Positions 26,701 to 35,599 of a stretch of DNA of 64,000 bases are shown one piece after another; the stretch's first letter is position 1; every line of letters begins with the position of its first letter. The notes beneath the pieces are model-generated. The model was not told where the DNA came from. It searched no databases and was given only the letters and a program-made list of their open reading frames with translations. Source of the DNA: Micromonospora sp. M71_S20. GTDB taxonomy: Bacteria > Actinomycetota > Actinomycetes > Mycobacteriales > Micromonosporaceae. The stretch covers positions 310,001-374,000 of the forward strand of contig NZ_RCCV01000004.1 of assembly GCF_003664255.1 (NCBI RefSeq), read 5' to 3'. Position numbers and translations under genes: made by a program.

Positions 26701-28834
26701 CCAGGTGATGCTCACCTCCGATGACGACACCAGCAAGCACTGGCAGGTGCCGGGTCTGCTGGCGCAGACCGAGCCGGTGGTGGGCGAGACGGCCAAGTTC
26801 GACCTGACCATGTTCTTCCGCGGGGAGTACGCCGCCGACGGCTCGCCGACCGGGATCCGCTGCGCGTTCGAGTACGCCCTGGACCTGTTCGACGCGTCCA
26901 CCGTGCAGGCCCTCGCCGGCCGGCTGACCCGGCTGCTGAGCCAGGCTGCCGACGACCCGGACCGGCGGATCAGCGAGTTGGAACTGCTCACGCCGGCTGA
27001 GCGGGACCTCATCCTGCGCCAGTGGAACGACACCGCCCACCACGCTCCCGGAACGACGATAACCGAGGCCTTCGCGGCGCAGGTGGCCCGCACCCCGGAC
27101 GCGGTCGCGGTCGTCGACGCCCGGACGAGGCTGACGTACCGGGAGTTGGACGAGCGGTCCAGCCGACTGGCGGCGATGCTGACGACCGCGGGCGTCACGA
27201 CGGAGTCGCCGGTGCTCGTCGTGATGAAACGGTCGGCGCAGCTGTGGGTGGCGCTGCTCGCCGTGCTCAAGGCCGGCGGGGTGTACGTGCCCGCCAACGT
27301 GGCCTGGCCGGTGTCACGGATCGCACTGGTGGCCGACGACGTGGATGCGGTGGCGGTGCTGTGCGACGAGGACCTGACGGGAATCGCCAAGCAGGCGAGC
27401 CCCGAGGCGCCGGTCGTACTGGCCACGGCCGCGGATGTCGACACCGGGACGCGGGTGGACCTCCCGGACGCGGTGCGGCACCCGGACCAACTCGCGTACG
27501 TGATCTACACGTCCGGGTCGACCGGAGTGCCCAAGGGAGTCGCGGTGGCGCACCGGGACGTGGTCGACATGGTGCTGGACCCGGCGTGGCCGGACGGCGT
27601 GCACGAGCGGATGCTGGTGCACTCACCGCACTCGTACGACATCGCGACGTACGAGCTGTGGATAGCGCTGCTGCGCGGAGGCACCTGCGTGGCGGCGCCG
27701 GCGGAGGAGATGAGCATCGCCGACCTGGCGGAGGTGATCGCCTCGACGGCCCCGACGGCCATGTGGCTCACCTCGGCGTTGTTCGACGCGGTGTCGGTGG
27801 AACAGCCGTCGGCGCTGGCCGGGCTGCGGATGGTCGTGGTCGGCGGGGACGCCGTGTCCGGCGTCGCGCTGCGCCGGGTGGTCGAGCGGTGCCCGGGCGT
27901 GCTGATGGTCAACGGGTACGGGCCGAGCGAGACGACGACGTTCACGACGTTGCACATGATGACCGACTTCTCGGACGAGGAGGCGACGCGGCCGGTGCCG
28001 ATCGGCGGGCCGATGGCCAACATGCGGCTGTTCGTGCTCGACAGCGCGCTGCAGCCGGTGCCGGTGGGGGTCACGGGCGAGCTCTACATCGCGGGCGCCG
28101 GAATGGCGCGGGGCTACATGAACCGGCCGGAGCTGACGGCGGAGCGGTTCGTGGCGTGCCCGTTCGGTACGGGCGAACGGATGTACCGTACGGGGGACCT
28201 GGTCCGGTGGGCCGACGACGGCCTGCTGGTGTTCGTGGGGCGCACCGACCATCAGGTGAAGATCCGGGGGTTCCGGGTCGAGCCGGGCGAGATCGAGGCG
28301 GCGCTGGTCGCGCAGCCGGGGGTGGGCCAGGCCGCGGTGGTGGCGCGGGAGGACCGGCCCGGTGACCGGCGGCTGGTGGCGTACGTGGTGCCGGAACCCG
28401 GCGGCCGGGTGGACCCGGCGGCGGCACGGCAGGAAGTGGCCAGGACGCTGCCGGAGTTCATGGTGCCGACGGCGGTGATGGTGCTGGACGCGCTGCCGCT
28501 GACGGTGAACGGGAAGCTGGACCGGCGGGCGCTGCCGGCGCCGGACTACAGTTCCGCGTCCAGCGGCCAGGAGCCGGCCACGCCACGAGAGGCGAAGCTG
28601 TGTGAGCTGTTCGCCCAGGCGCTGGGCGTCGACCGGGTGGGAGTCGACGACAACTTCTTCGACCTGGGCGGCCACTCCCTGCTCGCCGCCGTCCTGCTGG
28701 CTCGGCTGGAAGACCAGTACGGCATCAAGATCACCCTCAAGACCTTCCTCGCCAACCCTTCGGTCAACGGTGTCGCCAGCCAGGCGCCGCTGCCCGGCGT
28801 GGACCAGCGCGACACGAGCCCCAGTGCCGTGTGA
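23795..28834 (+). CDS. Two-module NRPS, A-T-C-A-T
   Basis: A 1,679-residue synthetase that starts with an adenylation domain, so it is an initiating protein. A1 (about 20-525) has [14 protein letters not shown] and [10 protein letters not shown] read its specificity residues as D-V-F-S-V-A-A-V-Y-K, which I cannot assign. T1 has [11 protein letters not shown] with Ser about 568. The C domain carries an intact MHHTASDGW near residue 750. A2 (about 1085-1590) has [14 protein letters not shown], and its residues read D-I-Y-W-V-G-G-T-F-K, close to valine-type codes. T2 has the modified Ser near 1628. No epimerase, thioesterase or reductase follows, so the dipeptide must be passed on in trans. The GTG at 23795 has GGAG 5 nt upstream; an ATG at 23801 is possible. 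Codes are hand-aligned and tentative. Confidence 0.93.
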   Translation: MTMNISDQVTADSSAPAREVLGELFTAQVTRTPDAVAVVFEDTVLSYAELDARANRLARYLVKQGVGPQRLVAVAMERSAELIVAVLAVLKSGAAYLPIDPAYPADRIAFMLADAAPTAILASRTVAATTLGVASNSVSGARVIAVDDPAIHTAVAALPATDLSDADRVAPLLPGHPAYVIYTSGSTGRPKGVVVEHHSAAWLASWAASTFGPDQFSRVLASTSLSFDVSVFEVFGPLACGGCVEVVRDVLVLARGRWSGSLISTAPSAMTGVLAAADSSASADAQTVVLAGEALTAPVLRAVRAAVPGARVVNAYGPTEATVYATAGDMAAELELGDGPLPIGRPLAGARVYVLDEELRPVPAGVTGELYLAGAGLARGYLNRPGLTAERFVACPFDAGERMYRTGDLVRWADDGQIVFVGRADDQVKIRGLRIEPGEIESVLAAQPGVGRAVVVMREDRPGEPRLVGYVVPAPGSRVDPAAVRREAARTLPRYMVPAAVMVLDALPQTVSGKLDRRALPAPDFGAAVGDQDPATPHEAVLGELFAEVLGLDRVGVGDNFFDLGGHSLLATRLISRVRSVLGAELDIRVVFENPTVRSLARSLAGADSARPPLVRVEDRPERLPLSFAQQRLWFMNEYDGPNAMFNVPFAWRLRGGLNAEALTAALRDVTGRHEALRTVFQVAGGQPYQRVVDAAVAVPRVTVAEADQRSLPGLLEGAVRHVFDLANELPVRAWLYRLGPAEHVLLVVMHHTASDGWSAGVLVRDLSEAYRARLAGRAPEWADLPVQYADYTLWQRRLLGEDRDGGGVLAGQLEFWRSALAGLPDQLDLPTDRLRPAHPTHRGGMVQLELDAELHRRLEELAREHQVTLFMVLQAGLAVLLSRSGAGTDIPIGTMVAGRTDEAVHDLVGFFGNTLVLRVDLSGNPSVGELLGQVRELDLTAFANQDVPFERLVEELNPVRSASRHPLFQVMLTSDDDTSKHWQVPGLLAQTEPVVGETAKFDLTMFFRGEYAADGSPTGIRCAFEYALDLFDASTVQALAGRLTRLLSQAADDPDRRISELELLTPAERDLILRQWNDTAHHAPGTTITEAFAAQVARTPDAVAVVDARTRLTYRELDERSSRLAAMLTTAGVTTESPVLVVMKRSAQLWVALLAVLKAGGVYVPANVAWPVSRIALVADDVDAVAVLCDEDLTGIAKQASPEAPVVLATAADVDTGTRVDLPDAVRHPDQLAYVIYTSGSTGVPKGVAVAHRDVVDMVLDPAWPDGVHERMLVHSPHSYDIATYELWIALLRGGTCVAAPAEEMSIADLAEVIASTAPTAMWLTSALFDAVSVEQPSALAGLRMVVVGGDAVSGVALRRVVERCPGVLMVNGYGPSETTTFTTLHMMTDFSDEEATRPVPIGGPMANMRLFVLDSALQPVPVGVTGELYIAGAGMARGYMNRPELTAERFVACPFGTGERMYRTGDLVRWADDGLLVFVGRTDHQVKIRGFRVEPGEIEAALVAQPGVGQAAVVAREDRPGDRRLVAYVVPEPGGRVDPAAARQEVARTLPEFMVPTAVMVLDALPLTVNGKLDRRALPAPDYSSASSGQEPATPREAKLCELFAQALGVDRVGVDDNFFDLGGHSLLAAVLLARLEDQYGIKITLKTFLANPSVNGVASQAPLPGVDQRDTSPSAV

Positions 28835-28841
28835 GGGCGGG

Positions 28842-28981
28842 CGACAGCACCGGCCGGAACAGGGCCGGTGTGTCGTGAGCCGGGCCGGGCGTTTCGCGGT
28901 CCCGACGCGACGGTGATCGAGAACTGAAGAGGTCTCCGGTGTGCGGTTGCGTCTGACCGAACCGCACACCGGAGACCTTTT
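28842..28981 (+). terminator. Tandem hairpins closing the NRPS operon
   Basis: The first hairpin pairs 28842-28855 with 28863-28875 (13 bp with one bulged base). The second pairs 28930-28948 with 28960-28978, a perfect 19-bp stem with an 11-nt loop, followed directly by TTT. The second is a textbook Rho-independent terminator, unusually clear for this GC content, and ends the operon that began at 20171. Confidence 0.88.
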
Positions 28982-29044
28982 CGCGCCCGTGGTGGTCGAC
29001 CATGCGGGCCGCGGCGGAGGAATCCGCGCCGCGACGGCGGTCAC

Positions 29045-29108
29045 GACAATCCGACCGCCCCAGGAGGAGAGCGCGATGGCGATCTCGTGCTGGTGCGGTC
29101 GGATTGTC
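29045..29108. repeat. Perfect 14-bp inverted repeat with a 36-nt centre
   Basis: GACAATCCGACCGC at 29045-29058 is exactly complementary to 29095-29108. The loop contains a strong AGGAGG and an ATG at 29076. The structure lies between the NRPS terminator and a leftward DHFR-like gene and is not adjacent to any known gene start on its right. It could be a regulatory stem-loop, a binding site, or a remnant of a mobile or leader sequence. Confidence 0.5.
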
Positions 29109-29129
29109 CAACCAATAGCGTCCGGGTGA
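29076..29129 (+). CDS. Possible 17-codon peptide within an inverted repeat
   Basis: AGGAGG lies about 10 nt upstream of an ATG that opens a 17-codon frame encoding MAISCWCGRIVQPIASG, ending in TGA at 29129. Its second half covers the right arm of the inverted repeat at 29095-29108, so translation would unfold the stem. The composition with Cys-Trp-Cys is unusual. It may be a chance frame. No relative is known to me. Confidence 0.25.
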   Translation: MAISCWCGRIVQPIASG

Positions 29130-29162
29130 AGATCTCTCGAATAGGGATCCCGGGTGTTTCTG

Positions 29163-29711
29163 TTATCTCCTCGGCTCGTACCGCATCGCGACCGCGCCCG
29201 ACTCGAACTGCTTCTTGTCGACGAGCTTCAGGTCGATCGACTTCGGGAGCCCCGCAAACAGAGTCGGCCCGTGCCCCGACAGTCTCGGGTGGACCACAAA
29301 CTCGTACTCGTCGATCAGATCCAGCTCCGCCAACGCGAACGCGAGTTGCACGCCGCACAGGAACAAGCCATTGCCTGGCTCCTGCTTGAGCTGCTCAACG
29401 GCCTTGCCCAGGTCGCCACGCAGCACCTCGGCGTTCCAGTCGACATGCTCCAGCGTGTTCGACACGACGTACTTCTTCGCCGAGTCGAGCGTCCGGGCGA
29501 AGTGGTCCGTCGATTCGGGCCGCGTTCCCGGCCCCGCCGCCGGCCGCCACGCCTCCTCCATCATCTTGTAGGTCACCCGACCGAAGAGGAGGGCATCGGC
29601 CCGGGCGAGGTTCTCGGCATAGTGCCGATGAATTTCCTCGCCTCCGGCTGATTCACGATGGTCGTAGCACCCGTCCAATGTGACGTTGAGGGAAAACCGA
29701 AGAGGTCTCAT
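29163..29711 (-). CDS. Dihydrofolate reductase family (RibD C-terminal-like) protein
   Basis: A 182-residue protein of the RibD-C/DHFR-like superfamily, common in actinomycetes as small NADPH-dependent reductases of unknown substrate. Recognisable pieces are RPLRFSLNVTLDGCYDH at the start, ADALLFGRVTYKMMEEAW, KKYVVSNTL, the nucleotide-binding GLFLCGVQLAFALAELDL and the LIDEYEFVVHPRLSGHGP segment. Length is normal. It stands alone on the minus strand between two cluster operons; a cluster role is unproven and it may be a resident gene. Confidence 0.88.
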   Translation of the reverse strand: MRPLRFSLNVTLDGCYDHRESAGGEEIHRHYAENLARADALLFGRVTYKMMEEAWRPAAGPGTRPESTDHFARTLDSAKKYVVSNTLEHVDWNAEVLRGDLGKAVEQLKQEPGNGLFLCGVQLAFALAELDLIDEYEFVVHPRLSGHGPTLFAGLPKSIDLKLVDKKQFESGAVAMRYEPRR

Positions 29712-30154
29712 CGCGTTAGGGTACCACCAGACTTCGGACAGCCAAGGAGGTCATTGCGCCGGTCGCCGGATGTTGATCACGGAACGGAAGCCGGGGCTTG
29801 GATGGCCTGGAAGTGGTGTATCGGCCCGGACGAATTGACTGGCACGCGGTGCTACGCAGTGGATCGCGCCCGGGCGCAGGTCGAATGGGCGACGAGGAAG
29901 CGATCTCGGCGCTCGCGATATCCCGAAGGACACTCGTTTCATCCGGTGCCGGCGTACGCGCGGGATCCGTATTGCCGCCGTGCGACCAGCCGAATCTTGC
30001 GATGTTCCGGGCGTGTCGCCGATACGTGTTCGCCCCACTCGGGGCGGTGAGGGCGTCGGGTACGTGACCGTCCACGCGCGAACGGGTCGCGCACGGCGGC
30101 CTACGCCATCCGTACGCGACCCGTTCCGACACGCCGGCGCGCCGGCCCCGACCG
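29712..30154. terminator. Intergenic region with a hairpin ending the class III aminotransferase operon
   Basis: Positions 30080-30091 (GAACGGGTCGCG) pair perfectly with 30115-30126, and after one mismatch the stem continues for four more pairs toward a 13-nt loop. It lies just downstream of the leftward aminotransferase gene (stop at 30155), so it probably terminates that operon. The rest of the 443 nt, which also should contain the promoter of the DHFR-like gene, holds nothing I recognise. Confidence 0.6.
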
Positions 30155-31531
30155 TCAGGAACGCAGCTGACCGTCCTCGCCGAGCCGGGACAGCACCTCG
30201 ACGGTGGCCGCGCTGGCCCGCGCGGCCTCGGCCTCCTCGAGCACGAACGGCGGAGCCATGACGAGCACCGGACCGTACGGCCGGGCGATGACTCCGTGCG
30301 CCCGATGCAGCTCCGCCACCACGCCGAACGCGACCGGCGGCGGCATCGGTTGGCGGGTGGCCCGGTCGGCCACCAGTTCGATGCCGACCGTCGCCCCCGT
30401 CACCCGGACCTCACCCACGACCGGCAGGTCGGCCGCGGCCGCCAGGCCCCGGCGGAGCCAGCCGCCGATGGTCGACGACCGGGCCAGCAGGTTCTCCTTC
30501 TCGATGAGGTCCAGGTTGGCCAGTGCCACGGCGCAGGACACCGGATGACCGAAGTAGGTGAAGCCGTGCTGGAAACCCTCGCCGCCGGCGATCGCCGCGC
30601 CGACCTCGTCGCTCATCAGGACCGCGCCGAGCGGTGCGTACCCGCTGGTGATGCCCTTGGCGGTGACGACGACATCGGGTGCCATGCCGCGTCCGGGCGA
30701 GGCGAACCAGGTGCCCGTCCGGCCGTAACCGGTGACCACCTCGTCGGCGATCAGCAGGATCCCGTGCCGGCTCAGGACCTCGCGGACGCGGGGCCAGTAG
30801 TCCGGCGGCGGCTCGACGACGCCGCCGCCGCCCATCACCGGCTCACCGATCATGGCGGCGATGCGGCCGGGGCCGATCTCCTCGACCACCTGCTCCAGCT
30901 CGGCCACCAGGAAATCGGTGATCTGCTTCCCGCCGTACATCTCCGGGTGGAACGGGAAGGGCGGTGACACCTTCCGCACGTGCGGCAGGGTCGGCCCGAC
31001 GCCGTGGTGGACGAAGTCGAATCCGGTGGCGCTCCCGCCGCCGTAGGTCGAGCCGTGGTATCCCATCTGCCGCGAGATGATCCAGGTACGGTCCGGCTCG
31101 CCGCGCCGGCTGTGGAAGAGCCGCGCCGCCTTGATCGCCATGTCCACGCCCTCGGAGCCACCGGAGGTGAAGAGCACCCGGTTGAGGTTCTCCGGGGCGA
31201 GCGAGGCCACGCGCTCGGCGAGCTGGATCGACTGGTCGTTGGAGAACTCCCCGAAGCTGGTGAAGTACTCCAGGCGGCCGACCTGCTCCGCCATCACCTG
31301 GCCCAGCTCGGTGCGTCCGTGGCCGACCTGCGCCAGCCAGTTGCCGGCACCGGTCATGTCCAGCAGCTCGTTGCCACGAGCATCCCAGACGGTCGAGCCC
31401 TTCCCCCGGACGATGACACACCGGTCGGTGCGGTCGCCCGTCAGGAGCGGGTGGATGAGATGCCGTCGGTCCAGGTCCTCCAGCTCGGCTGGCGACCTAG
31501 AGGAAGTCGGGTCGGCGTAGGAGATTGTCAC
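30155..31531 (-). CDS. Class III aminotransferase (omega-transaminase family)
   Basis: A 458-residue PLP enzyme of the class III (acetylornithine/BioA/omega-amino acid) type. Motifs include DMTGAGNWLAQVGHG, TSGGSEGVDMAIKAAR (PLP phosphate cup), GYHGSTYGG, IADEVVTGYGRTG, the PLP lysine in VVTAKGITSGYAPLGAV, and QHGFTYFGHPVSCAVAL. Such enzymes transfer amino groups to or from distal amines, aldehydes or keto acids. The start is a GTG at 31531 preceded by GAGGT. The gene follows the GMC oxidoreductase gene by 97 nt on the same strand. An attractive inference is that the GMC enzyme oxidises an alcohol to an aldehyde that this enzyme aminates, giving an amine building block. Confidence 0.92.
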   Translation of the reverse strand: MTISYADPTSSRSPAELEDLDRRHLIHPLLTGDRTDRCVIVRGKGSTVWDARGNELLDMTGAGNWLAQVGHGRTELGQVMAEQVGRLEYFTSFGEFSNDQSIQLAERVASLAPENLNRVLFTSGGSEGVDMAIKAARLFHSRRGEPDRTWIISRQMGYHGSTYGGGSATGFDFVHHGVGPTLPHVRKVSPPFPFHPEMYGGKQITDFLVAELEQVVEEIGPGRIAAMIGEPVMGGGGVVEPPPDYWPRVREVLSRHGILLIADEVVTGYGRTGTWFASPGRGMAPDVVVTAKGITSGYAPLGAVLMSDEVGAAIAGGEGFQHGFTYFGHPVSCAVALANLDLIEKENLLARSSTIGGWLRRGLAAAADLPVVGEVRVTGATVGIELVADRATRQPMPPPVAFGVVAELHRAHGVIARPYGPVLVMAPPFVLEEAEAARASAATVEVLSRLGEDGQLRS

Positions 31532-31628
31532 GAACTACCTCACTTTCGTGGGTTGGTTTCGACTCCGGCGACGCTCGCCGAACCGAACGGGCAGACGACC
31601 TCGCGCCGCGTGGAGCGTGCGTCGTTCG

Positions 31629-33209
31629 TCAGTGGCTCGTGACGGCGGACAGGTCGGGTGACAGTGGCGCCAGGCCGCGGACCAGGTCGGCGGCCTTCTC
31701 GGCGATGGCGATCGTCGGCGCGTTGGTGTTGCCGCTGATGAGCCGCGGCATCACTGACGCGTCGGCGACCCGCAGGCCTTCGGTGCCGAGCACCCTCAGC
31801 TCCGCGTCGGTGACCATGCCCATCGCGCACGATCCGGCCGCGTGATAGGACGACTGCGTGTTGCGCCGCAGGAAGTCGCGGATGTCGGCCTCGGAGTCGG
31901 AGGCCGGCACGCTGACGGGCCGCTCGGTGTACGGCGTCAGCGCCCGCTGCCGGGCGATGTCCAGCGCGACCCGTACCCCGTCGACGGCGGTCCGCAGGTC
32001 GGCCTCGTCGGCGTAGTAGTTGTGGGTGATCCGCGGCTTGGCCGTGGGGTCGTCACTCGCGAGCGTCACGCTGCCACGGCTGCGCGGTTGCAGCACGTAC
32101 GCGCCGAACGAGAGCGCGTGTTGGCTGGGTGCGCCCAGACCACCGTCGACGTACATCACCGGCAGCGAGACGAACTGCAGGTCCGGTGCCGGTAGCCCGG
32201 GGCGTGAACGGACGAAGCCGCCGGCCTCCGGCCCGTTGGACGACAACGGGCCCGAGTGGTGCTCCGCGAACTGCCGCTGGTAGCGCTCCTCGCCGGCGAC
32301 CAGCAGGCTCACCGGCTGGTTATGCCCGTAGACCAACCAGAACTGCGGGTGGTCCTGCAGGTTCTGCCCGACGAGCGGCTGGTCGACGACGACCGGGATG
32401 CCCAGCGCCGTGAGCAGGTCGGCCGGACCGATACCGGAGAGCATCAGCAGCTGCGGCGAGTTGTACGCGCCGGCGGTGAGGACGACCTCACGCTCGGCCC
32501 TGATCGTGACGGTGTCGTCCCCCCGCCATCCGACGATCCCGGTCGCCCGGGCACCTTCCATGACGACCCGGACGACCTGGACGCCGGTCTCGACCGTGAG
32601 GTTCGGCCGTTCGACCGCCGGACGCAGGTAGGCGACGGCGCTGCTGCACCGCATGCCGTCACGCTGCGTCACCTGGTAGTACGCGAAGCCGTCCTGTTCC
32701 GGGCCGTTGAAGTCGTCGTTGGCCGAGTAGCCCGCTTCGATCGCGGCCGCGATGAACGCGTCCGACATCGGGTTCCTGGATCGGTTGTCGCTGACCGCCA
32801 ACGGCCCGCCGGCGCCGTGGTGCGCGGAGGCGCCGCGCTCGTTGTCCTCGGCGCGCAGGAAATACGGGTGAAGCTCGTCGTAACTCCAGCCGGGTTGCTC
32901 CCAGGAGTCGTAGTCCTGGCGATGACCCCGGGTGTAGATCATGCCGTTGATCGAGCTCGTGCCGCCCAGCACACGTCCCCGGGGCAGATAGATCCTGCGG
33001 TCCGCGCAGAACGGCTCGTGGTGGCTGTCGTAATCCCAGTCGTGCCGCGTACGGAAGAGCTTGGCAGCGCCGGCCGGGACGTGGATGTTCGGTGACGCGT
33101 CCGTCAGCCCGGCCTCGATCAGGCAGACCTTGACGTCGGGATCCTCACTGAGCCGCGCCGCGAGTACACAGCCGGCCGAACCGCCGCCGACAATCACGTA
33201 GTCGTACAT
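31629..33209 (-). CDS. GMC family FAD-dependent oxidoreductase (choline dehydrogenase-like)
   Basis: About 526 residues with the full GMC layout: the dinucleotide motif YDYVIVGGGSAGCVLAARLS at the N-terminus, GMC signature 1 around GRVLGGTSSINGMIYTRG, signature 2 in TAGAYNSPQLLMLSGIGP, and a C-terminal active-site region with SYHAAGSCAMG and SGNTNAPTIAIAEKAADL. The catalytic His in YHAAGSCAMG and the second active-site position (Asn in SGNTNAPT) are present. The ATG at 33209 directly precedes the FAD motif and has GAGGA upstream. Family members oxidise primary alcohols to aldehydes. Linked to the class III aminotransferase. Confidence 0.92.
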   Translation of the reverse strand: MYDYVIVGGGSAGCVLAARLSEDPDVKVCLIEAGLTDASPNIHVPAGAAKLFRTRHDWDYDSHHEPFCADRRIYLPRGRVLGGTSSINGMIYTRGHRQDYDSWEQPGWSYDELHPYFLRAEDNERGASAHHGAGGPLAVSDNRSRNPMSDAFIAAAIEAGYSANDDFNGPEQDGFAYYQVTQRDGMRCSSAVAYLRPAVERPNLTVETGVQVVRVVMEGARATGIVGWRGDDTVTIRAEREVVLTAGAYNSPQLLMLSGIGPADLLTALGIPVVVDQPLVGQNLQDHPQFWLVYGHNQPVSLLVAGEERYQRQFAEHHSGPLSSNGPEAGGFVRSRPGLPAPDLQFVSLPVMYVDGGLGAPSQHALSFGAYVLQPRSRGSVTLASDDPTAKPRITHNYYADEADLRTAVDGVRVALDIARQRALTPYTERPVSVPASDSEADIRDFLRRNTQSSYHAAGSCAMGMVTDAELRVLGTEGLRVADASVMPRLISGNTNAPTIAIAEKAADLVRGLAPLSPDLSAVTSH

Positions 33210-33635
33210 TCGCTCGTCCTCTGCTCTCGGTCCGACACGCACGCAGAATTGCCGAATCCGATCCTGTACGGCGGCTCAGGGCACGGCATCTTCGCGCTTG
33301 CCTGAACCGCACGCCTCGCATGTGTCGACGGTGCCGAGGGCGGGAGCACCGCACAGTGGAAGATGCCCGCCACCGCGCAGGCGCCGACGATGACTGCGAC
33401 GCGAAGCTGCCCTGCCGGACACCGGAAAGGGATCAGTTCACAACCGTTGAAAAGCCCGGTCATGGCCTCGACGCGAGGCCCGGGCAACCTCCGAGATGCA
33501 GCCGCCGCGTCTCGGGCCCCATCGTCGGCTTATGGGCGCGAACGCAACTTTGGCCGTAAGGCCATGGGTGGCTCGGATGCGGTCACGGTGCACGGCTGTC
33601 CAGCTACCGGCCGTCGGCAGAGATGGAGAGCAATC
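33210..33635. promoter_or_regulatory. Divergent region between the GMC gene and dpgA
   Basis: A 426-nt gap that should hold the promoters of the leftward GMC-aminotransferase operon and the rightward dpgAB operon. I found no gene and no strong inverted repeat in it. Confidence 0.35.
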
Positions 33636-34790
33636 ATGGGTTTGCCAATGACGGTCGACGCCGCCAGTACCCGGATCACGGGGGGACGGACGCAGGCAGC
33701 AGATTCTCCGTGGTTCCCATCCAGCCCGTACGCCTCGTCGATGGCCGGCGTGGGCTCGGCCGTATCGTCCACGTCCTTCTCGCAGCAGGACGTGCTGGAC
33801 GCGTTCGACATCTCCGATCCGCGAATATGCTCGATATTCCTCAACAGCGCGATCCAGCGACGCTATCTGGCGCTGCCGCCGCTGGGGGAGGACGGCACCC
33901 GGCTGCCGGAGGCGCAGGGCGATCTGCTCGACAAACACAAGGCGCTGGCCGTGGACATGGGCGTGCGCGCGCTGCGCGCCTGCCTGGACGACGCGGGCGC
34001 CGCGGTGTCCGACATCCGCTACCTGTGCTGCGTCACCTCGACCGGATTCCTCACGCCGGGAATCAGCGCCCTGATCATTCGCGAGCTGGGGATCGATCGT
34101 CACTGCGCGCGCACGGATGTCGTCGGAATGGGCTGCAACGCGGGACTCAACGCACTGAACGCGGTGTCGAACTGGTCGATGGCCAATCCTGGCGAACTGG
34201 CCGTGATGGTGTGCACGGAGGCCTGCTCGGCCGCGTACGCGCTGGACTCGACGATGCGGACCGCGGTGGTGAACAGCCTTTTCGGTGACGGCGCCGCCGC
34301 GCTCGCGGTGGTCGCCGGCCCGGGTTCCGGCGCCCTGGGCGAACCTGGTCGGCCTCGCATCCTCAAGTTCGCCAGTTGCCTCATCCCTGACGCGATGGAG
34401 GCCATGCGTTACGACTGGGACCGCGAACAGAGCCGGTTCAGCTTCTACCTCGATCCACAGGTGCCCTATGTCGTCGGCGCCCACGCGGAACTCGTCATCG
34501 ACCGCCTGCTGGCGAAGACCGGCCTGCTGCGTAGTGACATCAGGCACTGGCTGGTGCACTCGGGCGGCAAGAAGGTCGTCGACGCCGTGATGGTGAACCT
34601 GGGGCTGACCCGATACGACGTCCGGCACACCACCGGGGTCCTGCGTGACTACGGCAACCTGTCGAGCGGCTCGTTCCTCTTTTCCTATGAACGTCTCCAG
34701 CAGGAGAACGTCACCGCCCCAGGCGATTATGGAGTGCTCATGACCATGGGTCCAGGTTCCACGATCGAGACGGCGCTGATCCAGTGGTGA
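33636..34790 (+). CDS. dpgA: DpgA, type III polyketide synthase making 3,5-dihydroxyphenylacetyl-CoA
   Basis: A 384-residue chalcone-synthase-fold enzyme. DpgA uses malonyl-CoA as both starter and extender to build 3,5-dihydroxyphenylacetyl-CoA. Diagnostic stretches include AIQRRYLALPPLG, GDLLDKHKALAVDMG, TDVVGMGCNAGLNALNAVS, the nucleophile Cys197 in CTEACSAAYALD, SLFGDGAAALAV, the catalytic His in HWLVHSGGKKV and Asn in RDYGNLSSGSFLFSYERL. These match the vancomycin-type DpgA as I remember it. The ATG at 33636 has GGAG 7 nt upstream; residues 1-40 form a somewhat extended leader. It overlaps dpgB by 4 nt. All three catalytic residues are present, so it should be active. Confidence 0.96.
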   Translation: MGLPMTVDAASTRITGGRTQAADSPWFPSSPYASSMAGVGSAVSSTSFSQQDVLDAFDISDPRICSIFLNSAIQRRYLALPPLGEDGTRLPEAQGDLLDKHKALAVDMGVRALRACLDDAGAAVSDIRYLCCVTSTGFLTPGISALIIRELGIDRHCARTDVVGMGCNAGLNALNAVSNWSMANPGELAVMVCTEACSAAYALDSTMRTAVVNSLFGDGAAALAVVAGPGSGALGEPGRPRILKFASCLIPDAMEAMRYDWDREQSRFSFYLDPQVPYVVGAHAELVIDRLLAKTGLLRSDIRHWLVHSGGKKVVDAVMVNLGLTRYDVRHTTGVLRDYGNLSSGSFLFSYERLQQENVTAPGDYGVLMTMGPGSTIETALIQW

Positions 34791-35530
34791 CAGCGGAGAC
34801 GGTCCGCACGGGCCGCAACGACCACCATGCCGTCGGCGCCGTGGACAGCGCACGAGGTGACCTCGAACTCCACGTCGACGGCTCGAAGCCGTTGACGCCG
34901 GCATGCGTCGCCGCGGTGGAGGCGATCTGCGCAGCGGTCGAGTCGGTCGAGGCCGCGACCATCCTCCCCGTCCATGTGTCCGGCGTGCCGGACGCGGGCT
35001 GGACGAGCCGCCTCGACGTGGCGTTGGTGACCAAGTGGGAGCGTTCCCTGCGTCGACTCGAGCGCCTCGGTGTCACGACCGTCGCGATCGCCTCCGGGGA
35101 CTGCGGGGGCGTGGCCCTGGACGCCCTGCTCGCCACGGACTATCGCATCGCGACGCCGGACGTCCGCCTGTCGCTGTCGGTGTACGGCGAGGCGACCTGG
35201 CCGGGAATGGCGGTCTTCCGCCTCGTCCAGCAGGCCGGCGGGACGCGGATGCGCCGGGCGGTTCTCTTCGGCGCCGCCATCGAGGCGTCCGAAGGCGTCG
35301 ACCTGGGCCTGATCGACGAGTTGGCCGAGGATCCGGCCCATGCGCTCGTCGCCGTGGCGGCGATGACGAGAACGTTCTCAGGTACCGAACTGGCTGTCCG
35401 TCGGCAGCTCATGTTCGACGCCGCGACCACCAGCTTCGAGGAGGCCCTCGGCCGACATCTCGCCGCCTGTGACCGAGCGTTGCGGCGGTCGGCCGCGAAG
35501 GCGGTCACCGACGGCCCCGGTGTCACCTGA
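34787..35530 (+). CDS. dpgB: DpgB, enoyl-CoA hydratase-like partner of DpgA
   Basis: A 247-residue crotonase-superfamily protein that begins with GTG in a GTGA overlap with the dpgA stop, indicating translational coupling. The central DVALVTKWERSLRRLERLG, GDCGGVALDALLATDYRIAT and WPGMAVFRLVQQAG stretches are those of DpgB from glycopeptide clusters. In those systems DpgB raises DpgA turnover and helps dehydration/aromatisation of the tetraketide. DpgD, the second helper, is not present in the window; neither of the other crotonase-like genes fits it. A GTG one codon upstream (34784) is an alternative start. Confidence 0.93.
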   Translation: MTAETVRTGRNDHHAVGAVDSARGDLELHVDGSKPLTPACVAAVEAICAAVESVEAATILPVHVSGVPDAGWTSRLDVALVTKWERSLRRLERLGVTTVAIASGDCGGVALDALLATDYRIATPDVRLSLSVYGEATWPGMAVFRLVQQAGGTRMRRAVLFGAAIEASEGVDLGLIDELAEDPAHALVAVAAMTRTFSGTELAVRRQLMFDAATTSFEEALGRHLAACDRALRRSAAKAVTDGPGVT

Positions 35531-35599
35531 GTGTCCGGCCGGTGATGTCCGGGGGGCGGACGGTGGTCGACGGCTGTCATCGATCCGCTGTCCCGTCGT

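Noticed and set aside
25313..27043. A 576-codon open frame on the minus strand
   Set aside because: Antisense of the condensation region of the A-T-C-A-T NRPS.
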